Source: Asaia bogorensis
GTDB taxonomy: Bacteria > Pseudomonadota > Alphaproteobacteria > Acetobacterales > Acetobacteraceae
DNA length: 64,000 bases
NCBI GenBank assembly: GCA_945869965.1
Contig: CAMBRC010000011.1
Coordinates: 1 to 64,000, forward strand
Direction of reading: 5' to 3'
In this document: positions 42,041-52,005 of the stretch, one piece after another
How the letters are laid out: each line of letters starts with the position of its first letter
How positions within the stretch are numbered: the first letter of the stretch is position 1
The notes under the pieces: model-generated
The model's input: the letters and a program-made list of their open reading frames with translations, nothing else
Databases searched by the model: none
What the model was told of the DNA's origin: nothing
Position numbers and translations under genes: made by a program

Positions 42041-42172
42041 GTTCTTTTTTGAAAAAAAGAACCAAAAAACTTTTATCCGTTTAGGGGCGGCGGGGCGCGC
42101 GCGGTGCCGGGGGGGAAGGTGCGGCGCAAAGTGGACGAAGTTTTTTTGCTTCTTTTTGTTCACAAAAAGAAG
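42041..42172. repeat. Paired T-rich hairpin element (mixed types)
   Basis: The left hairpin, 42041-42062, has GTTC/GAAC ends; the right, 42149-42172, has CTTC/GAAG ends. It lies between the P450 start region and the frameshifted binding-protein gene. Confidence 0.85.
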
Positions 42173-42215
42173 ATTTTTGCCTAGCCTTCTTCTATGAGGC
42201 TGGCTGTTTTTTGGT

Positions 42216-42240
42216 GGTGCAATGCATAGGGCATTGCACC
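42216..42240. repeat. 10-bp hairpin palindrome upstream of the frameshifted gene
   Basis: GGTGCAATGC at 42216-42225 pairs perfectly with GCATTGCACC at 42231-42240 across a five-base loop, 22 bases before the start of the next gene. It could be an operator or a remnant of a dispersed palindrome. Confidence 0.5.
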
Positions 42241-42261
42241 CTACGGCGGTGTGACGGGGGT

Positions 42262-43658
42262 ATGATCGTGTTCACTATTGCTCAGGCCAGGATTGAACTG
42301 GTTGATCCGCAGGACTGCACCGACAGCGCCGACACGCTGGCGATGTTGGATGCGGTGTTTGATCCATTGGTGCGGCGGGTGGAGGCGGGGCGGTTCGCGG
42401 CGGGGCTGGCGGAAAGCTGGTTGCAGGAGGATGCGCGCTCGACGTTGTTCCGGTTGCGGCCCGGGCTGGTGTTTCATGACGGGACGGTGTGCGACGCGGC
42501 GGCGGTGGCGGTTTCGTTGCGGCGGATGGCCGATCCGGCGGTGGGGGCGACGCTGGGGGCGCCGGGGGTTTGGGCGCAGTACCTGGCGGGGAGCACGGTT
42601 GCGGTGATCGACGCGGTCACGCTGCGGCTGACGACGGTGCGCGAGATTGCCGACATTCTGGATGTTGTCGCTGCGGGGATGATTGTTTCGCCGACGGCGC
42701 TCGCGGCGGCGGGGACGGATATCGCGCGACGCTGGGTGGGCACGGGGCCGTGGCGGTTGGGGGGCATGACGACGACATGGTGCGGATGCTGCCGGTGCGG
42801 GAGGGGTTGTCCGAATTGCGCTGGCGGCGCGGCGACACGGCGCGGGATCGGGCCGGTGCCTTGACAGTGGGCGACGCCGATATCGCCACCAGGATCGGGC
42901 GGGATGCGGCAGGTTTCGATACGGTGACGGTGACCGATCCGACGGCGATCATCTGTTTGTTGAATGCGGCGCGCGGGCCGTGTGCGGATGTTCGGGTGCG
43001 GCGGGCGCTGAACCTGGCGGTGGATCGGGCGGCGCTGATCGAGGGGGTGCTTGGCGGGCAGGGCGATCCGCTGGGGGGGTTCATCAGCCCTTGCCATTTC
43101 GGCTTCGATCCGGAGACGTCCGGCGCGCGGCATGACAAGGCGCTGGCGCGGCAGTTGCTGGCGGAGGCAGGGTATGGGGACGGGCTGGCGCTGTTGGCGG
43201 ATTGGCCGACGCGGCTGCCGGATGAGGCGCCCGTGTTGCTGCCGGCGTTTCAGGCGCAGCTGGCGGCGGTGGGGGTGACGCTGACGGTACGCGTTGAGGC
43301 GGACCGGGTGCGCTATGCCGAGCGGGTGCGGGACAGCGATATTGCCGATCTTTGCCTGTTCGATTCGTCACCGCTGAGCACGTTTCGGGTGTTGGCGGAG
43401 AAGATCGACAGTCGGGTGGCGGGGTCGTGGTGGCTGGGATATCGCAATGCTGGGGTGGAGGCGGTGCTGGATGAGGCGCGGGTGGCGTTGGATGGCGCAG
43501 TTCGGGCGGGGTTGTACCGGCGGTGCTATCGGATGCTGCGGGAGGATCCGGCGTGGCTGACGCTGTATACGCATCGCAAGACGGCGGCTTCGCGCGGGGC
43601 GTTGGTGTTTCGGGAGGATGGAGTGCTGGACATCCGCGCGGTTGCGGTCAGTCGTTGA
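42262..43658 (+). pseudogene. SBP family 5 substrate-binding protein gene with a frameshift
   Basis: The first part (42262 to about 42764) encodes TIAQARIELVDPQDCTDSADTLAMLDAVFDPLV, then RLRPGLVFHDGTVCDAAAVAVSLRRM and VGTGPWRLGG. The continuation lies in another frame (about 42759-43658) with VRVRRALNLAVDRAALIEGVLGGQGDP, KALARQLLAEAGYGDGLALL and a normal C-terminus. The break falls in a run of six G at 42759-42764; adding one G would restore a single gene of about 466 residues. There is no signal peptide at the N-terminus, so it is short or degraded at that end too. It may be a genuine pseudogene or a homopolymer sequencing error. Its end overlaps the convergent NCS2 gene by 11 bases. Confidence 0.8.
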
Positions 43659-45348
43659 GCAACAGGCGCAATTCAACCACGCCGTCGCGCTCGCGCACCG
43701 TGACGCCGTCGGTGAGGCGGCGGATCATGTGGCCGGCCAGGCGGGCGGGCGCCGTGTCGTCATGCAGCAACTCGTCCGGCGTCGGCGGCCGGTCGGAGAG
43801 GGTGACCGCCAGGCCGCGATAGGTCAGCCGAACGTCGATGCGCGCTTCATCGAACCCGATCGCCAGGGTGACGGGGGCGCGGGTGAGGTCGGCCACCTGG
43901 ATCGCCTCCAGGCACCAGTTCAGGATATGGGTGGTGCGGCGCACCAGGTCGGCGCGCAACGCCCAGGCACCGCCGGCGCGCTCCATGAAATCGGCGACGA
44001 TGTCCGGCGTCATGGCGGCCGGGCGGCGAGTGATCTCCATCTGCCGGCGGATGCCGATGCGCAACAAGGCGTTCAGCACGATGGCCACCAGCGTGCCGAG
44101 CGCGCCGGCGGTCATCAGCGGTTGCAGGCCGGGCGGCACCCAGTCGGCCAGTTGCGGCACCACCTCGACCGACAGTGCCGCAACCACCGCCAGCCCAACG
44201 GCGGCGGATTTGCGCGTGTCCAGCAAGCGGGCGGTGGCGAGTTGCATCCCGCTGGCCATCATCACCGCGCCGGCCTGGAGCAAGGTGGCGGCGATCACCG
44301 GGCCGGGCAACTGGGACACGACGGCCGCGGCACGCGGAAAGCAGGCGAGCACGATGCAGCAGGCGCCAGTGGCCAGCGCGATCACCCGGCTGGTGACCCC
44401 GGTGGCGCCCTGAAGGGCTGCGTTGGTGGCGCTCATGTTCACGCCGGGGCCACCGAGCAGACCGCCAACAGCGGTGGCGATCCCGTCGGCCATCACGCCG
44501 CCGGCGATGCTGCGCGGTTCCGGGCGGACCCAGTCGGCGTCGTTGACCTTCTGCAATCCGGTGACCAGGCCAACCGTCTTGAGCATCGCTGCCAGTGCCG
44601 CCACCAGAAACGCCGGCAGCAGAGCGGCGTCGAAGGCCAGGCCAGCGCCGCTGATATCCGGCAGGCCGACGACCGGAAGCGCCGCGAGATCGAAGTCAGG
44701 GGAGAGTTGCAGGCGCCCAAGCGCGAGGGCCAGGACGGTGCCGGCAACCATGGCGATCAGCACGCAGGCCCAGCGCAGCACGCCACGGCCCCAGACGCTG
44801 AGCCCGACCGCCAGGGCCAGGGTGGCCAGGCCGATGGCGATGTCCACCGGCTCCGGTGCCCCGCCGGCGGGCGCGCGCAGCAGAGTGCGCACCCCGGTGA
44901 TCGACACCGACAGGCCGACGATCAGCACCACCACCCCGGCGATCTCCGGCGGCATCAGCGCGCGCACCCGGTTCAGCAACCGCGCCATCGCCATGGTGGC
45001 CAGCCCGGCCAGCAACGTCATGCCGGCAACCATCGGCAGCCCGCCGATCTGAGCCGCGAGCAGCGAGGGCGCGAGGAAGGGGGTCGACGGGCTGAGCGGG
45101 GCGAGGAAGCCGCTGCCCAAGCCGTGGCGGGACACGGCCTGGAGCATGGTGCCGAGCCCGCAGGTCAGGAAGGTCATGCCGATCAAGGTGACGATCTGGC
45201 CAGTGGTGGCCTGAGCCTCGCGGCCGATCAGCAGGGCGATGTAGAGGAACAGGAAGACCACGGTGGTCTGTTGCGCCGCGATGGCCGCGATGACGACCAG
45301 CGGCGGCCGGTCGTCCAGGCCGAAGCGGATGTTCGCTGGTTTGCGCAA
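43648..45348 (-). CDS. NCS2-family nucleobase permease with a soluble C-terminal domain
   Basis: This 566-residue protein has about 430 residues of uracil/xanthine-permease type membrane sequence: QQTTVVFLFLYIALLIG at helix 1, FLAPSLLAAQIGGLPMVAGMTLLAG, PPEIAGVVVLIVGLS, and the signature region GGPGVNMSATNAALQGATGVTSR. The last 130 residues are soluble. They contain ITRRPAAMTPDIVADFMERAGGAW, a WCLEAIQ helix and a final LAGHMIRRLTDGVTVRERDGVVELRLLL that looks like the end of an HATPase/anti-sigma-factor domain. A fused regulatory or sensory domain is likely. It follows trpS in the same direction. Confidence 0.82.
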   Translation of the reverse strand: MRKPANIRFGLDDRPPLVVIAAIAAQQTTVVFLFLYIALLIGREAQATTGQIVTLIGMTFLTCGLGTMLQAVSRHGLGSGFLAPLSPSTPFLAPSLLAAQIGGLPMVAGMTLLAGLATMAMARLLNRVRALMPPEIAGVVVLIVGLSVSITGVRTLLRAPAGGAPEPVDIAIGLATLALAVGLSVWGRGVLRWACVLIAMVAGTVLALALGRLQLSPDFDLAALPVVGLPDISGAGLAFDAALLPAFLVAALAAMLKTVGLVTGLQKVNDADWVRPEPRSIAGGVMADGIATAVGGLLGGPGVNMSATNAALQGATGVTSRVIALATGACCIVLACFPRAAAVVSQLPGPVIAATLLQAGAVMMASGMQLATARLLDTRKSAAVGLAVVAALSVEVVPQLADWVPPGLQPLMTAGALGTLVAIVLNALLRIGIRRQMEITRRPAAMTPDIVADFMERAGGAWALRADLVRRTTHILNWCLEAIQVADLTRAPVTLAIGFDEARIDVRLTYRGLAVTLSDRPPTPDELLHDDTAPARLAGHMIRRLTDGVTVRERDGVVELRLLLND

Positions 45349-45380
45349 GGTGCGGCCTGGAAGGTTGGGACGGCCGGGCG

Positions 45381-46379
45381 TCAGACCTTCAGGAACCCGA
45401 CCAGCCGCTCCGCCTCTTCGACGATCGGCATGGCGAGGGCCTCCGCCTTGCGGGCGCCGTTGCGCAGCACGGCATCGACCGTGCCGGGGTCGGCCAGCAG
45501 CCGGCGGGTCTCGTCGGCGATCGGGGCGAGCTTGGCGACCAACAATGCCGTCAGGTCCTGCTTGAACGCGGAAAAACCCTTGCCGCCGTGCTCGCGCAGC
45601 ACCCCGTCATGGTCGGTGTCGGTCAGTGCGGCGTAAATGCCGATGAGGTTGCGGGCTTCGGGGCGGTTTTCGAGGCCGGCGGCGTCGCTGGGCAGAGGTT
45701 CGGGGTCGGTTTTGGCGCGGCGGATCTTGTCGGCGATCATGTCGGCATCGTCGGTCAGGTTGATGCGGCTCATGTCCGAGGCGTCGGACTTGCTCATTTT
45801 CTTGGAGCCGTCGCGCAGGCTCATGACGCGGGCGGCGGGGCCCATGATCATCGGCTCGATGGCGGGGAAGAAATCGACGCCGTAGTCGTGGTTGAACTTC
45901 TGCGCGATGTCGTTGGCGAGTTCCAGGTGCTGGCGCTGGTCGTCGCCGACCGGCACCCGCGTTGCGTGATAGACCAGGATGTCGGCGGCCATGAGGTTCG
46001 GGTAGGTGAACAGCCCGGTCGAGACGGCTTCGCGATCCTTGCCTGCCTTTTCCTTGAATTGGGTCATGCGGCTGAGCCAGCCCATGCGGGCAACGCAATT
46101 GAAGATCCAGGCCAGCCGCAGATGGGCGTGGACGGCGGATTGGTGGAACAGGATGGAGCGCGCGGGATCGATGCCGCAGGCCAGCAGGCTGGCGGCCATC
46201 TCCCGCGTCTGGGCGGCCAGTTCCTTGGGGTCCTGCCACTGGGTGATGGCATGCAGGTCGACCACGCAGTACAGGCAGTCGTACTCGTCCTGCAGCTTCA
46301 CCCAGTTCCGCATCGCGCCGAGATAGTTGCCGAGGGTGGGGATGCCGGAGGGCTGGATGCCCGAGAAGATGCGTTGCAT
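45381..46379 (-). CDS. trpS: Tryptophanyl-tRNA synthetase
   Basis: This 332-residue class I synthetase charges tRNA-Trp. The HIGH-like motif is [14 protein letters not shown] near the N-terminus, and the KMSKS motif is [28 protein letters not shown] and [13 protein letters not shown] are family-conserved. ATG 46379 begins the usual [13 protein letters not shown]-terminus. It lies 53 bases after murJ on the same strand, an arrangement common in Alphaproteobacteria. Confidence 0.97.
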   Translation of the reverse strand: MQRIFSGIQPSGIPTLGNYLGAMRNWVKLQDEYDCLYCVVDLHAITQWQDPKELAAQTREMAASLLACGIDPARSILFHQSAVHAHLRLAWIFNCVARMGWLSRMTQFKEKAGKDREAVSTGLFTYPNLMAADILVYHATRVPVGDDQRQHLELANDIAQKFNHDYGVDFFPAIEPMIMGPAARVMSLRDGSKKMSKSDASDMSRINLTDDADMIADKIRRAKTDPEPLPSDAAGLENRPEARNLIGIYAALTDTDHDGVLREHGGKGFSAFKQDLTALLVAKLAPIADETRRLLADPGTVDAVLRNGARKAEALAMPIVEEAERLVGFLKV

Positions 46380-46432
46380 TTGGCTCGTGTCCTGATCGAT
46401 CGGGGCGTTTTCCGGCGGAACCACGGTTGGCG

Positions 46433-47989
46433 TCAATCCTTGCGCCGCCGCAGCCTGCCCAGCAGGCGCCGCAGGTCCAGCACGCCGAGGGCGACCGCGG
46501 CCAGCGCATAGGCCGCCATACCGCCGCCCACCAGCATGGCCAGCCCGGCCCAGCGCCACAGCGCGTCGGCCGCCAGCGGGGCATAGGCAACCCGCTCCAG
46601 CCCCCATAGCGCACCGACCATCAGCCCGCCCGCGGCCAGCATCCGGGCGATACTGCCCAACAACATCCGGTCGGCAACCATGTGGCCGCGCCGCAGCAAC
46701 ACCACCACAAGGGCGGCGACATTGGCCCAGGTCGACAGGCTGGAGGCCAAGGGCGGACCCATGTGCTGCATCGGCCCCATCAGCACGACGTTCAGCGCCA
46801 GGTTGAGCGCGATGCACCACAACCCGATGCGCACCGGCATCGCAGTGTCCCCACGGGCGAAGAAGGCGGGCGTCAACACCTTCAACAGCACGAAGCCCGG
46901 CAGGCCAACGGCATAGGCCGCCACTGCCTGGGACGTCAGGGTGACGGTCGCAGCATCGAAGGCGCCACGGCGAAACAGCACCTCAACCACTGGCACGCCG
47001 ACAGCAACCAGCGCCAACGCCGCCGGCAACGTCAGCACCAGCGCGTAGCCGATCGCCTGGTTCAAGGTGCGCAAGGGGGCATCCGCATCTCCGCCGCCCT
47101 GCGCGACCGCGACGGCGCGCGAAAGCTGCGGCAGCAATGCGGTGCCGACCGCCACCCCGATCACCCCCAACGGCAGCTGGTTGAGCCGGTCGGCGTAGTA
47201 CAGCACCGAGGCGGTGCCGGCCGGCAGCAGCGTGGCGATGATGACGTCGACCGACATGTTGACCTGGGTGACGCCGGCACCGAGCACGCCCGGCCCCATC
47301 TTGCGCAACAGCACGCGGATGCGCGGCGTCAGCCGGGGCCGCGGCAGGGTGATGCGCATCCCGGCCCGCCGCACCGCCACCAGCAACAAGCCAAGCTGGA
47401 ACACGCCTGAGATGCTCACCCCCCAGGCCAACGCATGGCCGACGCTGGGCACGAACGGCACCAGCCACAGCATGCAGGAAATCGAGACAAGGTTGTACAG
47501 CACCGGCGCCGCCGCCGCCGCCGCGAAGCGGTCCAGCCCGTTCAACACGCCCGACAGCAGCGCGGTCAGACAGATGAGCGGCATATAGGGAAAGGCAATA
47601 CGGGCAAGCTCGACCGTCAGCGCGAATTTCGCCGGCTCATCGGAAAACCCCGGCGCAAAGCCGAGCATGATAACCGGCATGGCGATCATGCACAGCAGCG
47701 TCAGCGCCAGCAGCCAGAACACCATCACCGACAGCGTTTCCTCGGCAAACCCGCGCGCGCTGTCATGCCCCTCGCGGGTCAGCAGGGCCGAAAACGACGG
47801 CACGAAGGCCGCGTTGAACGCGCCCTCGCCGAACAGCCGGCGAAACAGGTTGGGCAGCCGGTTGGCGACGAAAAACGCATCCGCCACCGGCCCGGCGCCA
47901 ACCAGGGCAGCGATCAGGATGTCCCGGACAAAGCCCAGGAGGCGGCTGGCCATGGTCCAGCCGCCGACGGTGAAGATGCCGCGCAGCAT
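46433..47989 (-). CDS. murJ: Lipid II flippase MurJ (MviN)
   Basis: This 518-residue inner-membrane protein of the MOP superfamily moves lipid II across the membrane for peptidoglycan synthesis. It starts [61 protein letters not shown], the family's conserved opening. Later come [60 protein letters not shown] and the [16 protein letters not shown] segment. About 14 helices are expected. It is upstream of trpS. Confidence 0.97.
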   Translation of the reverse strand: MLRGIFTVGGWTMASRLLGFVRDILIAALVGAGPVADAFFVANRLPNLFRRLFGEGAFNAAFVPSFSALLTREGHDSARGFAEETLSVMVFWLLALTLLCMIAMPVIMLGFAPGFSDEPAKFALTVELARIAFPYMPLICLTALLSGVLNGLDRFAAAAAAPVLYNLVSISCMLWLVPFVPSVGHALAWGVSISGVFQLGLLLVAVRRAGMRITLPRPRLTPRIRVLLRKMGPGVLGAGVTQVNMSVDVIIATLLPAGTASVLYYADRLNQLPLGVIGVAVGTALLPQLSRAVAVAQGGGDADAPLRTLNQAIGYALVLTLPAALALVAVGVPVVEVLFRRGAFDAATVTLTSQAVAAYAVGLPGFVLLKVLTPAFFARGDTAMPVRIGLWCIALNLALNVVLMGPMQHMGPPLASSLSTWANVAALVVVLLRRGHMVADRMLLGSIARMLAAGGLMVGALWGLERVAYAPLAADALWRWAGLAMLVGGGMAAYALAAVALGVLDLRRLLGRLRRRKD

Positions 47990-48038
47990 CCGCTGGGCTT
48001 AGCCCATGCGGGCTCGCGCCGCCATGGCGCGGGATGGC

Positions 48039-48845
48039 TCAGTGGCGGCGACGCGCGACCACCAGCCCAGCCAGCCCGAAGCCGAGCAGCGCCAAGCTGG
48101 CCGGCTCCGGCGTGCCCACCGGCTCCTGCGACGCCTCGTACATCCGCATCGAGGTCAGGTTGAACTCGCCGCCCGCGTTGAACAGCGACGCGGTGCGAAG
48201 CGCATTTTCCTCGCTCAGCAGGTAGCCGTTGGTCTGCCCGCCGCCCGGCCCGTTGACGATGGCGGTGATCTCGCCAGCGTCAAGGTCAAGCGGCTGCGCC
48301 ATCGCATCGCTCGGCAGCCAGTCGGTGATGCCGAACAGCTTCAAAGCGATCTGCGCCGTGCCGAGCGCGCCGCCGGAGCAGGTCTGGGGATCGCTGTTGT
48401 TCGAGCACAGCAGCTTCTGGCTGGCATCGCTGATCCAGTAGATGTCCTGCTGGACGAAGTTGACCGGCGGGATGTCCTGGGTCGAGACGAACTCCAGCGA
48501 ATGCTGCGTCGCCGGACCCATGTAGGCACTGCCGGAAAAATTCTGGCCATTGATGGTGAAGGACGAGCCGATCAGGTTCAGCGGTTGCGGGAACAGGCCG
48601 TTGTTGGGGGCATAGGTGCCGACGAACGGCGTGCCGTTCTGGTCGGGATAGGCCGCGCTGTCGAACACGTATTGCCCGGAAATCACCAGCCCGTTCTGTC
48701 CACCGGTCGGCCCGTTGCCGAACAGCACGCCGCCTTGGTCGCTGCTGTTGGTGATCACCCCGGTGAAATCGAGGTTAAAGATCGCCGCCTGCGCCGATCC
48801 CGCAGTAGCCAGCATCACCGCCACCGCACCCAAACCTGCCCGCAT
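48039..48845 (-). CDS. PEP-CTERM sorting-domain exported protein
   Basis: This 268-residue protein has a Sec signal (MRAGLGAVAVMLATAGSAQ, cut before AIFN). The C-terminus is a canonical PEP-CTERM signal: TPEPASLALLGFGLAGLVVARRRH, i.e. PEP motif, hydrophobic helix and Arg cluster, which is processed by an exosortase. The body is beta-rich (FTGVITNSSDQGG, ISGQYVFDSAAYPDQNG, SSFTINGQNFSG) and has one Cys pair (LLCSNNSDPQTC). ATG 48845 has AGAGGG upstream. No exosortase or EPS gene lies in the window. Confidence 0.85.
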   Translation of the reverse strand: MRAGLGAVAVMLATAGSAQAAIFNLDFTGVITNSSDQGGVLFGNGPTGGQNGLVISGQYVFDSAAYPDQNGTPFVGTYAPNNGLFPQPLNLIGSSFTINGQNFSGSAYMGPATQHSLEFVSTQDIPPVNFVQQDIYWISDASQKLLCSNNSDPQTCSGGALGTAQIALKLFGITDWLPSDAMAQPLDLDAGEITAIVNGPGGGQTNGYLLSEENALRTASLFNAGGEFNLTSMRMYEASQEPVGTPEPASLALLGFGLAGLVVARRRH

Positions 48846-49034
48846 CGCCCAACCCTCTTCTAAAATGATGGGCCGCCAAAGCCGGCGCACCCGCGCTGGA
48901 ACCTTCACTTATGGTGCATGAAAGCCAAGCCGGTTCAGACTAGCCGTCATGCTTCGTTCAAATAATAACCTTCGGATCACAATTTAATCAACGCTGACCA
49001 CGTCAACGCTCCGCCATGCTGAACCGCGCGCCGC

Positions 49035-50045
49035 TCACTCGTCGCGCAACGGCCGGGCCAGCAGCAGCCGTATCGCCTCGGACACCGACAGCCGCCCTTG
49101 CACCACCGCCGCGACCGCCGCCGCGATCGGCAGCTCAACGCCGACATCGCGTGCCCGCGCCACCAGCGCCGGCGCGGTCGCAACCCCCTCGGTCACCGAA
49201 TCGCGTCCCGCCAGGATCTCGGCCATGGCCCGGCCCTGCCCGAGCGCCAGGCCGAAGGAGAAATTGCGGCTCGACGGCCCGGTGCAGGTCAGCAACAGGT
49301 CGCCCAGCCCGGACAGCCCGCTGACCGTCTCCGCCCGGCCGCCCAGCGCCAGCGCCAGACGCGCCAGCTCGGCCAGGCCCCGGGTGACCAGCGCGGCCCG
49401 CGCATTCTCGCCCAGCCCCGCCCCGATCACCGCCCCGGCGGCGATCGCCACCACATTCTTGGCCGCCGCACCAACCTGCGCCCCGATCGCATCGTCGTTG
49501 CCATAAAGCCGGAAATCCGGCGTCGAAAGCGCGGCGATCACCGTCTCGCGCGCCGCACCGGCCACCACCGCCGCCGCCGGCAATCCGCGCGCCACCTCGC
49601 CGGCGAAGTTGGGTCCGGTCAGCACGCACGCAGCCCGGCCGCGATGGATCGCCGCCAGCACCTCCAGCGGCAATAGATGCGAGCCCGCCTCGACGCCCTT
49701 GCAGCACGCCACCAGCAACCCGTCCGGCAAGTTGGGCGCGAGTCCGCGCAAGGCCTGCATCGGCATCGCCAACAGCACGATATCGGCCGGCGCCCACGCG
49801 GATTCCACCACCAAGCCGTCCGGCAAAGCCACTCCAGGCAGATGTGGATTTTCCCGGCTGCGCGCCATCGCCGCAACCTTGGCAGGGTCGCGCGCCCACA
49901 ACCGCACCCCCGCCCCCGCCCTCAACGCCTGCAACGCCAGCGCGGTGCCCCAGGCGCCGGCGCCGATCACCTGGACGCTTGCGACCTGCACGCGGGGGAC
50001 CTGCACGCGGGGGACCTGCACGCGGGGGACCGGCACGCTACTCAT
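49035..50045 (-). CDS. gpsA: NAD(P)-dependent glycerol-3-phosphate dehydrogenase
   Basis: This 336-residue enzyme reduces dihydroxyacetone phosphate to glycerol 3-phosphate for phospholipid synthesis. The dinucleotide motif VIGAGAWGTALALQALRAG begins at about residue 26. VACCKGVEAGSHLLPLEVL, VLTGPNFAGEVARGLP, the catalytic Lys in GAAAKNVVAIAAGAVIGAGLGENARAAL, and LSGLGDLLLTCTGPSSRN follow family order. The first 25 residues are odd: three VPRVQ repeats coded by a 15-bp tandem repeat. A start at an internal codon closer to the NAD motif is possible. It overlaps rlmJ by 8 bases. Confidence 0.95.
   Translation of the reverse strand: MSSVPVPRVQVPRVQVPRVQVASVQVIGAGAWGTALALQALRAGAGVRLWARDPAKVAAMARSRENPHLPGVALPDGLVVESAWAPADIVLLAMPMQALRGLAPNLPDGLLVACCKGVEAGSHLLPLEVLAAIHRGRAACVLTGPNFAGEVARGLPAAAVVAGAARETVIAALSTPDFRLYGNDDAIGAQVGAAAKNVVAIAAGAVIGAGLGENARAALVTRGLAELARLALALGGRAETVSGLSGLGDLLLTCTGPSSRNFSFGLALGQGRAMAEILAGRDSVTEGVATAPALVARARDVGVELPIAAAVAAVVQGRLSVSEAIRLLLARPLRDE
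49983..50027. repeat. Three 15-bp in-frame tandem repeats at the gpsA start
   Basis: GACCTGCACGCGGGG occurs three times in a row (49983, 49998, 50013), with a degenerate fourth copy at 50028. It encodes VPRVQ-type repeats at the GpsA N-terminus. Confidence 0.9.
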
Positions 50046-50862
50046 CGACGATTCGCAACACGTCCCACCCCTGCCCCTCCTCGCCCTCGCCCAGCCGGTC
50101 GAGCAGTGCCGCCAGCATCGGCTGCGCCGCGGCCTCGAAACCGAAGGGCGGGTTCACCACCAGCAGCCCGCTGCCGTTCAGCCGGGCGGGATCGAGCGGT
50201 GCGCGCAGGAACAACTCGGCCGCCACAATATCGCGCACTCCGCTCTCGCGCAGCGCCGTGTGAAACGCCCGCACCGGCGCGCGATGCTTGATCGGATACC
50301 ACGCCGCCAGCACCGCCCCCTGCATCCGCCGATGCGCCAGCGCCAGCCCGGCGGCCAGTCTTTCGAATTCGTCGACCGCCTCATAGGGCGGGTCAATCAG
50401 CACCAGCGCCCGCTTCTCCCCGGTTTTCGGCGGCAACAGCGCCCCGATCGCCTCCCAGGCATCGCGCTGATGCGCCGCCACTTGCGCATCGCGCGCGAAC
50501 AATCGACGCAACGCGGCAAAATCCTCGGGGTGCAGCTCGCAACACGCCAAACGGTCCTGCTCGCGCAGCAGGGCGCGGACGATCCACGGCGAGCCAGGAT
50601 AAAGCCCGAGGCGTTCGGCCAGCGCGACATACGCCGCCAGCGCCGCCGGCGGATCGGCAAGCAGCCGCAAAATGCCCCGCTGCGCCTCGCCCGTCCGCGC
50701 CGCCGGGCCGTCGCCCAGGTCGTAACGCCCGACGCCGGCATGGCTGTCCAGCACGAACACCCCGCCCGGCTTGCGCTGCATCGCGGCCAGCAGCCAAACC
50801 AGCAACGCGTGCTTCAGGCAGTCGCCGTGATTGCCGGCATGGAAGGCATGGCGGTAGTTCAT
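50038..50862 (-). CDS. rlmJ: 23S rRNA (adenine2030-N6)-methyltransferase
   Basis: This 274-residue enzyme of the RlmJ/ComJ family begins [21 protein letters not shown], the family signature. [12 protein letters not shown] is the SAM-binding region, [10 protein letters not shown] the catalytic DPPY motif, and [11 protein letters not shown] the conserved C-terminal motif. It lies between tsaD and gpsA and overlaps both (four bases with tsaD, eight with gpsA), so the three form one operon. The conventional alphaproteobacterial pair tsaD-gpsA is here split by rlmJ. Confidence 0.95.
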   Translation of the reverse strand: MNYRHAFHAGNHGDCLKHALLVWLLAAMQRKPGGVFVLDSHAGVGRYDLGDGPAARTGEAQRGILRLLADPPAALAAYVALAERLGLYPGSPWIVRALLREQDRLACCELHPEDFAALRRLFARDAQVAAHQRDAWEAIGALLPPKTGEKRALVLIDPPYEAVDEFERLAAGLALAHRRMQGAVLAAWYPIKHRAPVRAFHTALRESGVRDIVAAELFLRAPLDPARLNGSGLLVVNPPFGFEAAAQPMLAALLDRLGEGEEGQGWDVLRIVDE

Positions 50863-51962
50863 ACTGTGACCGGCCGCATATCGGCGGAATCGAGCGGCCA
50901 GCGCGGCCGCGGCGCATGGTCCAACCCATCCACCCAGCCGGCGCGCAACCGCTCGATCGCCGCCCAGCCGACCATCACCGCGTTGTCGGTGCACAGCCGC
51001 AGCGGCGGTGCCACAAACCCGAACCCGGCCTTCGCGGCAACGGCGGTCAAGACAGCGCGCAGCGTCGCATTGGCCGCCACCCCCCCGGCCACCACCAGTG
51101 CGCTCGGCGCATGCATGGTGGCGAACATCGCGATTGCATGCCCCGCCCGGTCGGCCAGCGTGTCGGCGACGGCACGCTGAAAACTCGCCGCGATATCCGC
51201 CGCATCGCCCGCCGGCAGCGGCCCGGCGGGATAGGCCGCCACCAGATGCGCCACCGCCGTCTTCAGCCCGGAAAACGAGAAGTCACACCCCGGCCGCCCG
51301 CGCAACGGCCGCGGCAGGGCATAGCGCGCGGGATCGCCGGCGCGCGCCAACCGCTCCACCGCCGGCCCACCCGGCCAGCCCAACCCCAGCAGCTTTCCCA
51401 CCTTGTCGAAGGCCTCGCCGATCGCGTCGTCGATCGTGCCGCCGAGCCGGCGATACCGGCCGACGCCCTCGACCGCCACGCACTGGCAGTGCCCGCCGGA
51501 CATCAGCAGCAGAAGATACGGAAATTCCAGCCCGCCCAGCGCCGGCAGCCGCGGTGTCAGCGCATGCGCCTCCAGGTGGTTCACCGCGACAAACGGCAGC
51601 CGATGCGCCAGCGCCATGCCCTTGGCAAAACCGCTGCCGACGATCAGCCCGCCGATCAGCCCGGGCCCACTGCTCGCCGCGACCGCCGCCAGCTTCGCCG
51701 GCGAAACGCCCGCCCGCGTCAGCACTTCGGCCACGATCCCCGGCAGATGCGCCAGATGCGCGCGCGCCGCGATCTCCGGCACCACGCCGCCGAACGCCGC
51801 ATGCCCGGCCTGGCTCAGCACCGCCTCGGCCAGCACCGTGCCGTCGGGCGCCAACACCGCCGCGGCGGTCTCGTCGCACGATGTCTCGATACCCAGAACT
51901 GGCCCCAGAACCGGCCCCAGAACCGGCCCTGAAACTGTCCCTTGGGGGGAACTGCCGTGCAT
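50859..51962 (-). CDS. tsaD: tRNA N6-threonylcarbamoyladenosine synthase subunit TsaD
   Basis: This 367-residue protein transfers threonylcarbamoyl to A37 of ANN-decoding tRNAs. [15 protein letters not shown] starts the ASKHA fold. The metal-binding histidines are in NHLEAHAL, with [11 protein letters not shown] and the late [15 protein letters not shown]. The N-terminus carries an unusual GPVL repeat of three, coded by a 12-bp tandem repeat. It is divergent from hemC with 43 bases between the starts, so they share a control region. Confidence 0.97.
   Translation of the reverse strand: MHGSSPQGTVSGPVLGPVLGPVLGIETSCDETAAAVLAPDGTVLAEAVLSQAGHAAFGGVVPEIAARAHLAHLPGIVAEVLTRAGVSPAKLAAVAASSGPGLIGGLIVGSGFAKGMALAHRLPFVAVNHLEAHALTPRLPALGGLEFPYLLLLMSGGHCQCVAVEGVGRYRRLGGTIDDAIGEAFDKVGKLLGLGWPGGPAVERLARAGDPARYALPRPLRGRPGCDFSFSGLKTAVAHLVAAYPAGPLPAGDAADIAASFQRAVADTLADRAGHAIAMFATMHAPSALVVAGGVAANATLRAVLTAVAAKAGFGFVAPPLRLCTDNAVMVGWAAIERLRAGWVDGLDHAPRPRWPLDSADMRPVTV
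51892..51927. repeat. Three 12-bp in-frame tandem repeats at the tsaD start
   Basis: CCCAGAACCGGC-type units lie at 51892, 51904 and 51916 (one base change in the first). They encode repeated GPVL at the TsaD N-terminus, just before the conserved [10 protein letters not shown]. Confidence 0.9.
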
Positions 51963-52005
51963 GCGTGATCTTTCCTTTCCCGCCTACTGGTAATAGGACA
52001 CCGCG

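Noticed and set aside
43618..45636. 672-residue Gln/His-rich reading on the + strand
   Set aside because: Antisense to the NCS2 permease; no domain and the opposite strand is convincingly coding.
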